Assembly (NCBI GenBank): GCA_030063045.1
Contig: JAQSEB010000059.1
Coordinates: 3,472,001-3,536,000, forward strand
Direction of reading: 5' to 3'
Source of the DNA: Pratylenchus scribneri
Lineage: Eukaryota > Nematoda > Chromadorea > Rhabditida > Pratylenchidae
Length of the DNA stretch: 64,000 bases
The first letter of the stretch is position 1, and the number at the start of each line of letters is the position of its first letter. Shown piece by piece: positions 50,753 to 63,600 of the stretch. The notes below the pieces were generated by a model. It searched no databases. It worked only from the letters and a program-made list of their open reading frames with translations, and was not told the origin of the DNA. Both the position numbers and the translations under genes were made by a program.

Positions 50753-53075
50753 GGATGGTATTTAATTTGGCAAATAAATTATTGAAAATGGCAAATAGAG
50801 TATTTAATTTGGCAAATAGGATTTTATGTCGTAAAAGTATTGAAAATGGCAAATAAATTATTGAAAATGGCAAAAAGAGTATTTAATTTGGCAAATAGAA
50901 ATAAAATTATTATCGCTCACTATAACCGGTTCAAACCGGTTTCAATACTTACCCAAACTGGTTTAAAATATTTTTTATGATAAAAACCACTTATTTTCTA
51001 CCTGAATAATAATTATAATAAAGAAGGCGTCTATAAAAACAATTGGAAAATTCAAATATTTATCGACTTCATGCAATATAAAATAATAATAAGCTCCTGA
51101 TCAAAATGTTATACCAGTGAAATAAAAAAGACTGAATTAATAATGGATAATTGAGCAATATAATAATGAATAGAAAGTCAAAAATTGAGTATTATAATGT
51201 CGAATAAAATAGATTGAAAAATTGTTAATTATGCATCAATGCCGTTCCTCCATGCACCTTCTTTGGACGGCCACGTTTGCGTTTCTTCTCGATCAATTCA
51301 GCCGTCACTTCGGGTGGATATTCTGCCAATCCATCGGAGCACATCCACATCACTGCATGCTCACAGGCCTTTTTTCTGGCTCCTTCATAGCAATTGCACT
51401 TGTAGCAATCTTAGTTTGTAAAATGGCCAATTTTTAAAATAAATTTTTAACCAGATTACCTTGCCAAAATTCGCATGGTTCAACAATGTGGAATTTTGTC
51501 CTGAGTGCCATATATGTTGGCCAATTGGCAAAATGCAACCCTTCCGCATTCCGGATTGTTTCTGTATCGCTGGGCCCACATGTTGTTGAGCAGACGAGCG
51601 GCCTCAAAAAATTCTTCTTCTGATGAAGCCTAAAAATTAAAAAAAAATATTTTTTAATAAATAAAAATAATTGCCTTTTGCAGAAAATCAACTTCCGCTA
51701 ATATTTGATTAGCAAATGGGGCCACTGCCTTTGGTTTGAGTTTTTCTTTTAGACTTTTCATTGCATGAAAGAAGCAATTCGCTCTTTTGCACTCTGGAAA
51801 AATATTTTGTTGCGCTATAATATTATTTTTGTCTTAATTAAAATTTACTATTTTACCTTGGGTTATTTGTGGAGCAGAATCAGCTTGAATGACATTTGGT
51901 TGGTAGCCAACGGCATTGAAGAATTGCTCATAGGCCCATGTCGATTCATCAGATGCAATGCCGAGGAATGTGGGAAAAAATTTTCCATTTGCATCTGCTA
52001 AGCCACAGCGCTGTAAGATTATGCATTTATTAAAATGGAATCAAATTGTTAAACCCACAATGACGGGGAATCCATATGACAAAATTTTGTATGTGGCGTC
52101 CACATGAAGAATTGGCCATTGCTTTTGATCATTAATTAATTTTTGTGAAGACCAAATTATTATAAATTTGCTGCCTCCCTCAATAGTTGAATGGACGACA
52201 AATGGCGCATTTCGGTCGATTGGAATTTGTCCATATTTTTCAGCATAAGCCTTTAATTCTTGAACACTAATTGCTTGGTTGTAGCCGCTCTTCAATTTTT
52301 CATAACCCATAAAATTCTCAATTTTAACCAATTTTGGTGCACTTCCACTCTGCTTCTTAAAATTTTAACATTTACACTGTATAATGAAAATTCAAACCAG
52401 AAAAAGATCTTGAATTTGTCCTGCAGTTGATTTTGCAGCCATTTTTTCTCGAATGAATTCTTTTTCTTGTGAAGATAATTTTGTTGTTAAAATTTCGTGT
52501 TCATGTTCGCCGGATTGCTCAACAACAAATTCACCATTAATTTTCTTCACTTTAATCGATGCTGCACAAAAATTTCCAGCACGCCTTGAATAACGGCATT
52601 GAAAATATTGTGATTCAAATTTGATTCCATCATTTTGCATTCGAAGTGCCCAAAAATCAGAATTTAAAGTGATCCAATTTTGGTAATCCTCTTCACGTTG
52701 AAATCGTACAATTTCTTCGTACAATTTCCTTTTTCTTGATGGTTGAATTTGGTTTTCACTCATATTTCTAAAAAGTTTATCAATTAATTATCTGCATGAG
52801 AATAGAGAAAGCAAAATTAAAATAAAAAAGAATTTTATTATTTTAACCATAAAAAATATTTTAAACCAGTTTGGGTAAGTATTGAAACCGGTTTGAACCG
52901 GTTATAGTGAGCGATAATAATTTTATTTCTATTTGCCAAATTAAATACTCTTTTTGCCATTTTCAATAATTTATTTGCCATTTTCAATACTTTTACGACA
53001 TAAAATCCTATTTGCCAAATTAAATACTCTATTTGCCATTTTCAATAATTTATTTGCCAAATTAAATATTTCCCT
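50753..53075. mobile_element. Mutator-like (MULE) DNA transposon with long TIRs
   Basis: A 2.3-kb element bounded by inverted repeats of about 228 bp (50753-50980 and 52848-53075). Outer ends are GGATGGTATTTAATTTGGCA (left) and GGGAAATATTTAATTTGGCA (right, reverse complement). Each repeat is built of alternating TATTTAATTTGGCAAATA and ATTATTGAAAATGGCAAATA units and ends inside with an AACCGGTTCAAACCGG palindromic region. The 10-bp sequence TTTAATTTAT flanks both sides (50743-50752, 53076-53085), as expected for MULE target duplication. A transposase gene fills the interior on the minus strand. Confidence 0.88.
51229..52763 (-). pseudogene. MULE transposase with SWIM zinc finger and AT-hook, probably disrupted
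   Basis: The N-terminal part (SENQIQPSRKRKLYEEIVRF; YFQCRYSRRAGNFCAASIKV; SGEHEHE) is a FLYWCH/WRKY-like zinc-binding fold. The MULE catalytic core has the first Asp in ILHVDATYKI, the second in IQADSAPQI and the CFFHAMKSLKEKL motif. The C-terminus has a SWIM zinc finger (CYKCNCYEGARKKACEHAV) and an AT-hook (KRGRPKK), ending at 51229. Between the NMWAQRYRN segment (about 51555) and FWQ before the SWIM finger the frame changes by one, and the usual stretch carrying the catalytic Glu and the substrate-loop seems missing. It is therefore probably a frameshifted and internally shortened copy, unless an intron I could not define restores it. Confidence 0.75.
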
Positions 53076-53215
53076 TTTAATTTATTAAACTAACTGAATA
53101 AAATTGATTGGATTAGATTAAATTGCAAATAATCTATAAAGAATCAAATCGCCCTCAAGGTAATTCCTTTTATTAAAATTATTAAATATTTTGAGTTTTA
53201 AGCATTTAAACAAAA

Positions 53216-54537
53216 ATGGATGCCGGCTTTTATCGTGGGACTTCAACGGATCAGGATATACGTTTCACTGACAAGGAACGAAAATTGCTCAAACAAATGA
53301 AATTCGAAGATGTACTCGAGCAAAAGGTTTTGCAAAATTAAAATAAGGAAAAAATATATTAAAATTAAATTATAAATGAATATACAAAAATAAAATTTGC
53401 CAATTTAGGGAGTTCGACTCTCACTCTCAGTGTCTCTTAACTATCTAGGTCGACTTGCAAAAAATTAGCATTGATGTGCTCAAACCATGGATCACCCTAA
53501 AGCTGAACGAGATTCTGGGCATGGAAGACGATGTGGTCGTGGAATATGTTTTCACTCAATTGGAAGAAAGGGAATTAAACCCGAAGAAAATGCAAATTAA
53601 TTTGACTGGCTTTTTAAATGCACGACGGGCTCGCGAATTCATGGTAAATAAGAGAATATTTTAAAACCGCATTAAACACAATTTTTAGGGTGAACTCTGG
53701 CATATGTTTGTGGAGGCGCAGAACAGTCCGCAGGGAATCCCATCGAGTTTGGTGGAACGAAAAGTCCAAGAATTGAAAATTGCCAATGCCAGCAAGCAAT
53801 CGGAGCAAAGTTATGCGAAAGCGACTGTAATCGATTGGCAACATCGGTTTTAAAAATGCTTTATTCTAAATTAATCAATAAATTTAACAGATATAACACA
53901 TTGACCGGAGGACGATATGGGAAAGTTGAGCCGCGATATGAGGCCAAAGTAATGAAATGGATTAATATTTGTTGAATAATTGAAAAATTTAGAAGGTTGA
54001 ACCTGCTGAAGGAGGAGATGAAGATCGGGAGCGAGATCGACGAAAACAACGTGATCCGGATGATGATAGGGACGAGCGGGCGGAACGACGGATGCGCTAT
54101 GAGGAACAAAGATTTAAGGAAAGAAAGGTTTATTTTGAATAGACGAATAATTGAAATTAAATTTATTCAAGGATTTATTACGCGAAAAGCAACGGGAAGA
54201 TGAGCGGGAGGCCAGACGCCGTGAGCGCCGACGCACCCGCTCTCCGGATGAACCATCAATGCCAATTCGTCGTTTCACTGAAGGAGGAACCAACTCGTCG
54301 AGACATCACGACCATGGGCATGAAAGGTAATTAATAAATTTATTTAATGGAATTATTTTATTTGATTGCAGAGATAATGACGATGATGATAAAGAGCGGA
54401 AGAAGAAGAACAAAAAGAGTCGAAAACGACACCATGATGGAAGCGATTCGGAAGAGGAGGATGAAAAGCGGGCGAAGAAATCGAAGAAGCACCATCGAAA
54501 GGAGAAGAAGAGCAAGAAGCACAGAGACCGGGATTAA
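53216..54537 (+). CDS. rsr-1: SRRM1/SRm160 splicing coactivator (PWI domain)
   Basis: A nuclear matrix protein that bridges SR proteins and the exon-junction complex. The N-terminus MDAGFYRGTSTDQDIRF is nearly invariant in the family, followed by the PWI domain: VLKPWITLKLNEILGMEDDVV, EYVFTQLEE, KKMQINLTGFLNARRAREF, MGELW. The rest is Arg/Asp/Glu/Lys-rich (RERRRTRSPDEP, KSKKHHRKEKKS), equivalent to the RS-rich tail but short and with few SR repeats. Donors are placed by frame, including one at CATCG|GTTTTA near 53848. The start lies only 140 bp right of the MULE. Intron 1 has a tRNA T-arm-like sequence near 53408. Confidence 0.9.
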
Positions 54538-55293
54538 ATGAATGGAGAGAACTGCTGGATTGGAAATGAATGACATTTTGGAATATATAATCCTCATTTT
54601 TAAGTATAATTTCCACCAATCATTATTTTTTAATTTAAATGTATTTTTGCATCTCATCAATTCTCAAATAAATTTTGTTACATGGAATATTTTAATGAAT
54701 ATGTTGGTCCCAATTTTTTTGGGTTTTGGGACTCCCATCAAAGATTAAAACTAAATCATAAAACTCACCCAACCTGGTCAAAAATATAAACTTGAAATAA
54801 AAATATCAAAAAAAAATCTTTTATTCATAAAAAAAATGAATAATAAAATAACAGTGATGAATGTAGAGATATAATGGTATTTAAATAACAATTAATTTGT
54901 TTGGGAATTGTTGATACGCATAGTAATAGTACAGCGAAAATGTTAAATTCGGGTCACGGGTTTGGATAGATGGAGTGGATTTGGATTTACAATGGAAAAG
55001 GAAGAGGAGATGCATGTAATCAAATTAGTGGGGTTCATTTCATCACAACCAAATCGAATATAATTGAATTATTTCTCAATTATTTGATCAGTCCAGGCAA
55101 AACACTAAAATTTAAAATAAATAATAGAATAAAGAAATTTTGGCCTTTTTTGATCATAAAATTTCTGGGTGGATTCCAAAAAGCCAAAAAAAAATTTATT
55201 TTAAGAAGTCTTTCCAAAGGTAACATTTAAAAAATCGATGGCAAAGATGAGAAAAATTCATCAAAATGACAAAAAATAATTTGGGTTAATTTA
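54538..55293. other. tail-to-tail spacer between SRRM1 and ABCB7
   Basis: AT-rich 3' UTR sequence from both sides. Several short ORFs (for example 54970-55230) have no recognisable domain. No repeat or RNA gene seen. Confidence 0.5.
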
Positions 55294-57974
55294 TTATCGT
55301 TGGCATGAAAGGCCTCCGCAACATTTGGCCGCTTCCCTCAACTCCATTTCCATCAATTCCTCCTCCGCCTTTTTGGCCTTTTCAGCTGCCCTCACCGCCA
55401 ATAACTCATCCAACTCACCTCCATGTCGATGTTGTGAATGCCAAAGTTCTGCATATTTTCCTACAAATATTTTGTTTAAATTTATTTATTAATAAAATGT
55501 GGAATAACCTTGTTTTGCCAACAATTGTGAATGCGTTCCCGCCTCGACCACTTCACCTTTGTCCAGCACATAAATGATATCGGCGTCCACAATTGTGGCC
55601 AATCGATGGGCAATGAAGAGGGAAGTGCGGCCGGCACAGGCTTTCCTCAAAGAGGCCATAATGTGTTCTTCTGTGAGTGCATCCAATGAACTGGTTGCCT
55701 CATCATAAACAATCTGGGAATTGTTTTTGAATGTAAATCAATTTGGTTATAAAATTAACTCACAATTGGGGATCCTTTGAGGATAGCCCGGGCAATGGCC
55801 ACTCGTTGTTTCTCTCCGCCCGATAATTTCAATCCTCTTTCGCCAACCTTCGTTTCATATCCGTCCGGCATTCGCATTATAGTTTCATGTAAATCCGCCG
55901 TCCTCGACACTTCATAGACCTTCAATATTAAATGTTTGATGATTTAAAGCAATTTAGGACGAACTTGTTCATCCGTTGCCTCAATATTCCCATATTTGAT
56001 ATTGTAGAATATTGTGTCATGGAATAAAACACTATCTTGCGGAACAATTGCAATTGCCTTTCGCAAACTGTAAATTAAAATTAAATTTAAGCTTTAAATT
56101 CCAATTAACCTGTCCAATTCCACTAATCCAATATTTTGTCCATTAATTTCAATTTGTCCTTGTTGGGCATCATAAAGTCGATAGAGGAGTCGAATAATTG
56201 TGGATTTTCCGGAACCGGAGCCGCCAACCAAAGCCACCTTTTTTCCGGTTGGCACATCAAAGGATATTCCATTGAGGATTGGCGGTTTGTCATCGACGTA
56301 GCCAAATTGAACATTTTGAAAGGAAATATGCGCCTGGGTGGGGCTGACCACCAATGGGAATGCATTTGGCATTTGAATTATTCGACTTTTTTGCTCAGTC
56401 AATGCAAACATTGTTTGCATGTCGAGTAGACCTTACAAAAAATGGAAATTAAATATTTCCAATAATAAATTTATTGATAATTTTAATAATCATTATATTT
56501 TAAATATTCCCTAAAATAAGCAAAAACCTTGTCGGATATCCCTGTAAACGGATCCAAGAAAATTGAGTGGAATTGACATTTGGAAGAGGAGAGTATTGAC
56601 CAAAATGATGTCCCCCACACTCATTGTTCCTACAAAAATATTATTTAAAATAATCATTAAATGAATTAATTGACCATTGGCAACATTATTTGCGGCCAAG
56701 CACATTATTCCCACTAAACCGGCACTGAAAATTGCATTTTGTGTGAAATTGAGCAAAGCCAATGAAGTTGTGGTTTTTAATGAAGCCAATTCAAATTTCT
56801 TCAAAAAATGATCATATCGGTCGGCTTCCAATTTTTCATTGTTGAAATACTGAATAAATAAATTGAATTAAATTAGGATGTCAAAAATGCCTTTTTTACT
56901 TTGACTGTTTCATAATTAATCAATGAATCAATGGCCCGATTGCCGGCCTCATTGTCCGCATCATTCATTTGCAATCGAAATTTGGTCCTCCATCGGGTAA
57001 TGCCGATTGTTGCGATGGCATAAGTTCCAAGACCTGCAAAAATTTACAAAACATTTGTCACAAATTCATCATCAAATAAACTCACATCCCATCATTCCGG
57101 CGGTGAATTGTGGGCCACAATTTGTGTAGAAAATGCCACCGACCAGAAACATTTCAAATGCCGTTGGAATTATGTTGAAAACCAACGAATTTAGTGTTGT
57201 GCTCATTCCGCGCGTTCCACGGTCAATTGCCTTGGAGAGGGCGCCCGTTTGACGATTCAAATGATAGGAGAGATCGAGATTATGCAAATCTGGAAAATAA
57301 TGGGGGTTTATTGAAAATGAATTAGTTATTTATATTTACGTAGAAAAATATTCCGTGCAATATCCCGAATTGAACGTTGGGCGACTCGGGCGAAGACCGC
57401 ATTTCGGAGCTAGAAATTTTAAAATTATTCTTAATTTGTCCAAAACCCCAATAAATAAACCTCATTAAACAAGGATGTGCCGGCCCTTGCTGTTCCATAG
57501 GCGATAATCAGGGCAAATCCAGCGGAAAGGACGGCAGCACCGGGTGTTGCAAATCCGAAGGTCAAATCTTCAGGTAATTTTCCGTTGAAATGGTCGACAA
57601 TGTCGCGAAGTAGGAATGGTACACAGGCATTGAGAAGTTTGGCAGAAACGAGCAGCGACATTGCACCGATGACCCTCCTCTTCACATTCCATTGGCCCCG
57701 TGGTGGCCAGACATGTCGAGCCAAACGCCGTATCATTTGCCATTCACTCGGTTGTGGTCCCGCGGTGAGACCAGCAATTGGTGTGCCAGTTGGTGGACCG
57801 GCATGGAATTTTCGATGAAATCGGACGATTTTGGGGTACTGAAAATTTAGTATAAATTCAATATTTCTTCTAAAAACAAACCTCTGTATTTAAACATTTA
57901 CTAATTTGTTGATGATTATGGAAATGCAAAAATCTGACCATGGATTTTAGTGAGGATCTGCTGCCGTTTAACAT
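55294..57974 (-). CDS. abtm-1: mitochondrial ABC half-transporter ABCB7/ATM1
   Basis: Exports a glutathione-linked sulphur compound needed for cytosolic iron-sulphur proteins. The N-terminus [20 protein letters not shown] is a basic, amphipathic mitochondrial targeting sequence. Six TM segments follow (family phrases [37 protein letters not shown]). The nucleotide-binding domain has Walker [10 protein letters not shown], signature [14 protein letters not shown], Walker [13 protein letters not shown] and the switch IAHRL. The C-terminal tail is Glu-rich and ends [10 protein letters not shown], comparable to the Cys-rich end of vertebrate ABCB7. About twelve exons join in frame. TMEM50 lies 328 bp upstream on the same strand. 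Confidence 0.92.
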
Positions 57975-58301
57975 TTTGCTATTTAATCTGTAAATCAGAT
58001 ATCAAATTCTTAAAATTAGTTCCAATCTTTAAAATATATGTAAATGATCAATTTGACTTGAGTTGATTACTATTTATAGCATTTAAAGTTTTATTTTTAT
58101 TGTTGACCATCTATTGAAAAAGCAGAAATATTTCATTCTCATGACGAGAAAGAGATTAAGTATATAAATATGGTACATTTAATTCGCAAATTGTTAAATC
58201 TTTAGAGAGAAATTGAACGTAAATTTTTGGTGGGAAGTCAAAAAATGAAAATATGGTAAATGATCCAAAAATTTCCATCTTCATTCAGTTAATTTTGCTC
58301 A
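57975..58301. other. spacer between TMEM50 and ABCB7
   Basis: AT-rich sequence on the promoter side of ABCB7 and 3' UTR of TMEM50. No other feature seen. Confidence 0.5.
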
Positions 58302-59105
58302 TCATTCCCAATGCTCTTCGGTACGGCCAAATTTATAGATCAAAGAAGAGAGGAAAATAAGGAATGTGTGTGCGAAGAGGGCAATCCCCGGCCATTTGGG
58401 TCCATCGCCCTGATGGAGGACATAATCGCCAAACCTTGAAATTAGTTGATTTTTATTTATATTAGAAATAAAAAACAAACATAATCCAAGTGCCGGCCAC
58501 AATGCATGCAAAGCTCCCAATAAAACCGAACATAAGCCAGAGTCGAGCACCTTTATTAAATTTTAAAATAATTTAAAATGATTTTTAAAAGAAAACCTTT
58601 GACGCCAAGCATTCCTTCATCCATATAATTGCCTTGAATAGCATTGTTTGACACAGAGTTAACCCTAAAAAGTCAAATAAATTGCAAAAAAGTTAAAATA
58701 AATTTACATGAACATAGTAATGGTGCTGGCAACAGTGAGTGCAAAATACCTTAAAAAATTGTTTCCTTTTTATATAAATTGTGATTTAATTTTACCAATT
58801 ATTCCATTGATTTAATTGGGTGTAGACAACGGCAGTGTCAATCATTAGCCACCAAGCAAGGAAGAACTTAAAAAAAATGTTAATATTTTGATTTATTGTA
58901 AATATTAATGAACCAAAAAACCAGCTGCAATTGCTGAATATGTATTGCGTTTTGCCTCCCAATCGAAATAAAATTGATGAGGAAAAGAATCGAAGCAACC
59001 AGCCATTCTGGAGCGAATTTGTTCAAGATTTGGAGTTGAAACTTTTGAAGTAAAATTTGATTTGTTTGCTGTAGGACTTTCTTCAATGCCTAAACCAGCA
59101 ACCAT
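58302..59105 (-). CDS. TMEM50 (SMP1) four-TM protein
   Basis: A small four-pass membrane protein, family UPF0220, of ER/endosomal membranes. Matching phrases: WEAKRNTYSAIAAGFLFFLAW, IDTAVVY, MVNSVSNNAIQGN, GVKGARLWLMFGFIGSF and the C-terminus FLSSLIYKFGRTEEHWE, almost the vertebrate ending. The N-terminal 45 residues before the first TM are longer than in vertebrates. Five exons join in frame. Function is poorly known; trafficking roles are proposed. It is divergent to the PIG-L gene. Confidence 0.9.
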
Positions 59106-59596
59106 TACTGTGGATTGGGTGAATAATGATGATGATGAATGATTGTTGGGGGCGAGGTTGATAGGATAAATGGGTAATAGCGGAATATGGGTTAAGCGCG
59201 GGTTTATACTAGATTGATGGTTGGTGCGCGCGCGACAAAAATGATTAAAAACACTTAACTACCATAGAGATTATTCAAATTTATAAGGCGAGGTGTTGTG
59301 AAGACTATATGTTAATTATTGGGTATTTGGTTTCGCCGATATTCATTAAAAAATGTGGCTATTCATGGCAAATACTCAGCAGCAGCTGTTTGGAGAGTTG
59401 AGGGGTTGTTATGGATTGGTTTGTTTAAAAGGCAGCCATGCTATGAGAATGAAAAAGTCTAGGGTAAATAAGCATTTGATGGTGGTTAGAGAAATAAGAG
59501 GAAGGGGGAATAAGGGCTATTTTTAGCTAATTGCATTGCTATCGCATAGAGCCAAAAAACGCTAGGCTAGTAAAAATTATTTTTTTAGATTTTAAA
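59106..59596. other. divergent spacer between TMEM50 and PIG-L
   Basis: It has a GCGCGCGC stretch near 59227-59234 and an acceptor (TTTTTTTAG) ending 8 bases before the PIG-L ATG. No TATA box obvious on either strand. Confidence 0.5.
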
Positions 59597-60407
59597 ATGG
59601 AATTTTCATTATTTAAATGCCTTATTGTTGCCGTATTTTCGACAATAATTTTCTTCTTTATTGGAAATAAAAGGAGTTTGCCCGCAAAACCCGGTGAAAA
59701 TTGGCTAATTTTATTCGCACACCCCGATGATGAAACGTAGAGTATTTTTTTGTTTTTTAAAAAATTTTAAATTTTTTCAGTATGTTTTTTGCACCAACGC
59801 TCATCAATTTAGCTTCAATTGGTTCAAATTTATATTTGCTTTCTATAACTTCTGGGAATTCTGAAAATCTTGGCCCAACCCGGATGAATGAATTATTAAA
59901 TGCAGCACAAATTTATGGAATACCAAAAAATAGGGTTTACTTCCTCGACCCAGAAGAAAAGCATTACCCAGATGGATTTCATGAATGGAATGTTTTGGAT
60001 CTTTCGCTGGCACTTTTACCCGAAATAAATCGGATTAAACCAAATGGAATTGTTACATTCGATAAAAATGGCATTAGCGGACATCCAAATCATAAAGATT
60101 GTTTTCGGTCATTAAAAATGATTAGAAAAAATCTGACAAATTCGCATTTGTTTGCACTTGAAAGTGTGCCTATATGGAGGAAATATTCTTCATTTTTCGA
60201 TTTATTTTATTTGATAATTTTTGGCGGTGAAAATTTGGAGATATCCCTCTCCCCAATCAGGTTTAATGTTTTTGTGCAGAATTTATTTATTTTTAAAGGG
60301 TTTACCAGGCTATGGCACAGCACAAATCTCAAATGGTCTGGTTCCGATATTTATATATGGCCTTCTCCCGCTATATTTATGCCAACACTTTTATTGAAAT
60401 TAACTGA
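59597..60407 (+). CDS. N-acetylglucosaminyl-phosphatidylinositol de-N-acetylase (PIG-L)
   Basis: Second step of GPI-anchor synthesis: removes acetyl from GlcNAc-PI on the cytoplasmic ER face. The N-terminal TM helix (LFKCLIVAVFSTIIFFFIG) anchors it. The zinc-binding motif AHPDDE lies at the exon 1 end, and GISGHPNHKDC supplies the third His region. NGIVTFDKNG lies just before it. The final exon reads VYQAMAQHKSQMVWFRYLYM and FSRYIYANTF, as in vertebrate PIG-L. The last intron (about 60260-60300) must be removed; without it the reading runs to a later stop. Three exons. Confidence 0.9.
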
Positions 60408-60686
60408 AATGAAGGAAATTATTTAAGAAAAATGCTCATTTTCGATCTTATTTATATAAACAATATATGGGTGCAAATTTACACAAATATAATTTGTTTG
60501 TTATTTATAAATAAATTTATTAAAGCAGAAAGTGTCCAAATTTATATGAAATAATGCAAATAATTAAGAAAAATGGTAATGGTACTTATTAAATTAATGA
60601 AATGAATGTTCTTATGTGAAGAGGAGGGAAGGGATTGCGTTATTCTGATGAGTTGATTATGTAATATAGATTATTCCGTCCATAAT

Positions 60687-63600
60687 TCAAAGATCCTCCG
60701 GATTCATTGCTCCGGCCAAAGCATGGGACAAACTTTCGGGATCAGCGGCCATTCCAGGTTGAAGTAACATTTGTGGTGGTTGGCCTTGAGATTGCGATGG
60801 ATGGTGCATTACGGTTGCATAAGGTCTGAAAATGAATATTAATTATCATTATAATTCGGTGATTTACTGCAATGTTTGATAAATAATTTGCGGAGGGGCA
60901 CCGGCCGGTCCCTGTTGAACAAAATATGCGGTCGGCTGCGAATGCGGCGGAAAATGATGAGGAATTGCGCCAGGCGGCAAATGTGGCGGTGGGTGATGAG
61001 TTAAACCGACTGGTCCAGCGCCGGATGTTGCCATATGTTGTGGAGGAGGTGCAACGCTAACAAAAGTGGGATTGCCTAAATATTGATCGATTAAGAACTT
61101 TAAATCAAAAATATTGTTAACCATTAGTCATTGTGCCCACAGCGGGTGAAATGGAATAGGCATAGCTGGTCGTGGGGGGCGCAGGTTGAATGGTGAAACG
61201 CGGCGGACCATGATGATGGACAATTGTTGTCATCGCCATTTGCTGTTGCAATGGAACACCACCAACATTGGTGCCAGCACTGGTTGTTGTATTTTGTTGA
61301 TGGCGCGGAGGCGGTTGATGTTGTGGATGTGGAGTTGGTGGTGGCGGTGGAGTATTTGCGGAAGGACGAAGGAAATATTGCGAAAGTTGTTGCTGTTGAA
61401 CAGATTGGAATATTGTTTTCATGCCTGGCGAAGAGTTGGCAGAATTTGGTCCGGATTGTGCGTTTGTGGTGGTCGGTGCAATGGTCACATTTGTTGGTTT
61501 ATTACTAAAATAGATAAATGAATAAATTAAATTAAACATTCTTTTTGGATCTCCATATTATTTATTATTTTAGTTTTTAATCCTTATGCACTTTTCATTT
61601 TCATCGTAAACTATCTATGAATTATTCTAAAACTACAATAAACAATGAATATGCCAATCGACTTGCCTTATTGCTGGGATTCCCTTTAACATTTGTTGTT
61701 GTTGATTGGAAGATGATGGAATGTTTGTTGCCATCGAAGTTTGCTTCTTGGCAGATGTTTTCGGCACTGGAATTTCAACTGCTTTTTTGACCTCATTTCC
61801 TTGAGTAGCAGCAGCAGTGACTTCTGTTGTTTTCGGGGGTGGCGATTTATTTGACTCGAAACTTCGGCTTTGAGCTGATGGCTTGGCATTTAACTTCTTT
61901 GGCGACAGCGAAACTTCAACCGTAAATGGTGGCAATTGCTGCTCTATTTTCGGTTGTTGTATTGTTGCAGGAGGAGGTGGCAGTGTAGAAGAAGACGATT
62001 CATTGGTGGCCGCCATCCCCATGCTGGTTGATATCATAAGAGCCGGGGATTTTTTCTTCTCCACAATTGTGGATGTTGTTATTTGCTGAAAATATTTGAA
62101 TAATATTATAAATATATTTTTAATAAAATACCGTGGTGTTTGTCGTGGTGGATGATTGTTGGCGTCGAAGTTGTTGACGAGTTTGGCGTTGTGTCGATTG
62201 CAGTTCAGTAGTGGAGGTTGATGCTTTTGGCTCATCAGCAGAGACCGGCGGTTGTTTCGGCGGTATTGGAGCTGTCTTCTTTTGTTGCTTTTGTGATTTC
62301 TCCTCTTTTATTTCATCTTCTTTCTCATCATCTTCATCAGACGATTTTGATTTTTTTCCAGTTGATTTCTTTCGTGTGGCCACCTTTTTTGCTGGTTTTT
62401 TGGCGGCTGCGACTTTCTTCCTCCCCCTTTTAGGAGGCGGTGCTTTCTTTTTCGCGGGTGGAGCAGTTTTAGATGAAGTTAAAGCCTTTCTTTTCCCAAT
62501 TGTTGTTGGAATTATTCTTTCTTCATTGCCAGATTCATTATCACTTTCACTACTGCTACTGCTTCTATCCTCCTTTTTATTTCCCTCCTCTTCTTCATCC
62601 TCCTCATCTTCATTTGGCAGGTCGGCCAATTCCTTTTCCAATTCCTCCTCTTCGTCATCAATGGCCTCTTCTTCCTCCGAATCCGGTTCAAATTCGTCAA
62701 CTTCTTCTTTTGCTGCTGCCATTATTGTTGGTTTTGCCAATGCACTGGCTGCTCTGTCGGCAAGTCTTTCAATATTTTCGCCAGATTTTGGTTGAATTTT
62801 GTCATTGTCATCTTCATCTTTACTCGATTTTTCCTCCATAAATTCATCTTCCTTCTCCATCTCTTCTTCTTCCTCCTCATCTTCTTCTTCTTCTTCGGCT
62901 TTTTCCATTTCTTTTAATTTCGTCTTCGAATTTGCCGCCGATCGTCTCAATGGACCTGAAAATTTTGTTTAGTTAGTAAAAAGAAGCTATGCCATATATT
63001 TTTCTAAAAATTTTATTTTCAAAATATTCTAAATTAAAAATCGAATTTCTTACGTCCAGTTTCGGTCATCTCAACTTCACTTTCCTCCTCCTCCTCTTCT
63101 TCGTTTTCCTCCTCTGAATCGCTAGAATTGGCTTTTGGATTCCATTTCTTTGCTGGTCCATTTGCAATTTTCCTTCTTTTTGATGGTCCTGCTTGATCGC
63201 TGTCACTTCCGCTTGGCATTTCCTCGCCTGCATCTTCTTCACTACTACTCTCATCTCTAAAAATTAATATATGCATTTTTATACAAATTTTCATATATTT
63301 TTAATGAATTTTAATTCAGTCTCAGATAGAATATTTTTCATCAAATTATTTTGTCAGTAGCAGAACTGACTTTATTTTACATCATTGACTTATAAATAAG
63401 TCATAAAATTCCCCAATTATATACTTTTTCTTTTTGCCACGTTGTCTTCCTTTTGTCTTTCTGCCCGTAAACCATCCGCCTCGTCCTTTCTTTCCACCTC
63501 CTTTTCTCTTTCTTCCTTTTGATTCTTCCATATAATCTGGATCCGAATCGTCATTTATGAATTCATCATCACTTCGATGCCGAGCCCATTGGCCTTTAAA

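Noticed and set aside
53404..53450. tRNA T-arm-like sequence in SRRM1 intron 1
   Set aside because: Only the T-arm-like hairpin is present; no box A or anticodon arm upstream.
62211..62795. 194-codon Ser-rich open frame on the plus strand
   Set aside because: Antisense shadow of the Glu/Asp-rich exon of the minus-strand gene; codons for Glu read as Ser/Phe on the other strand.
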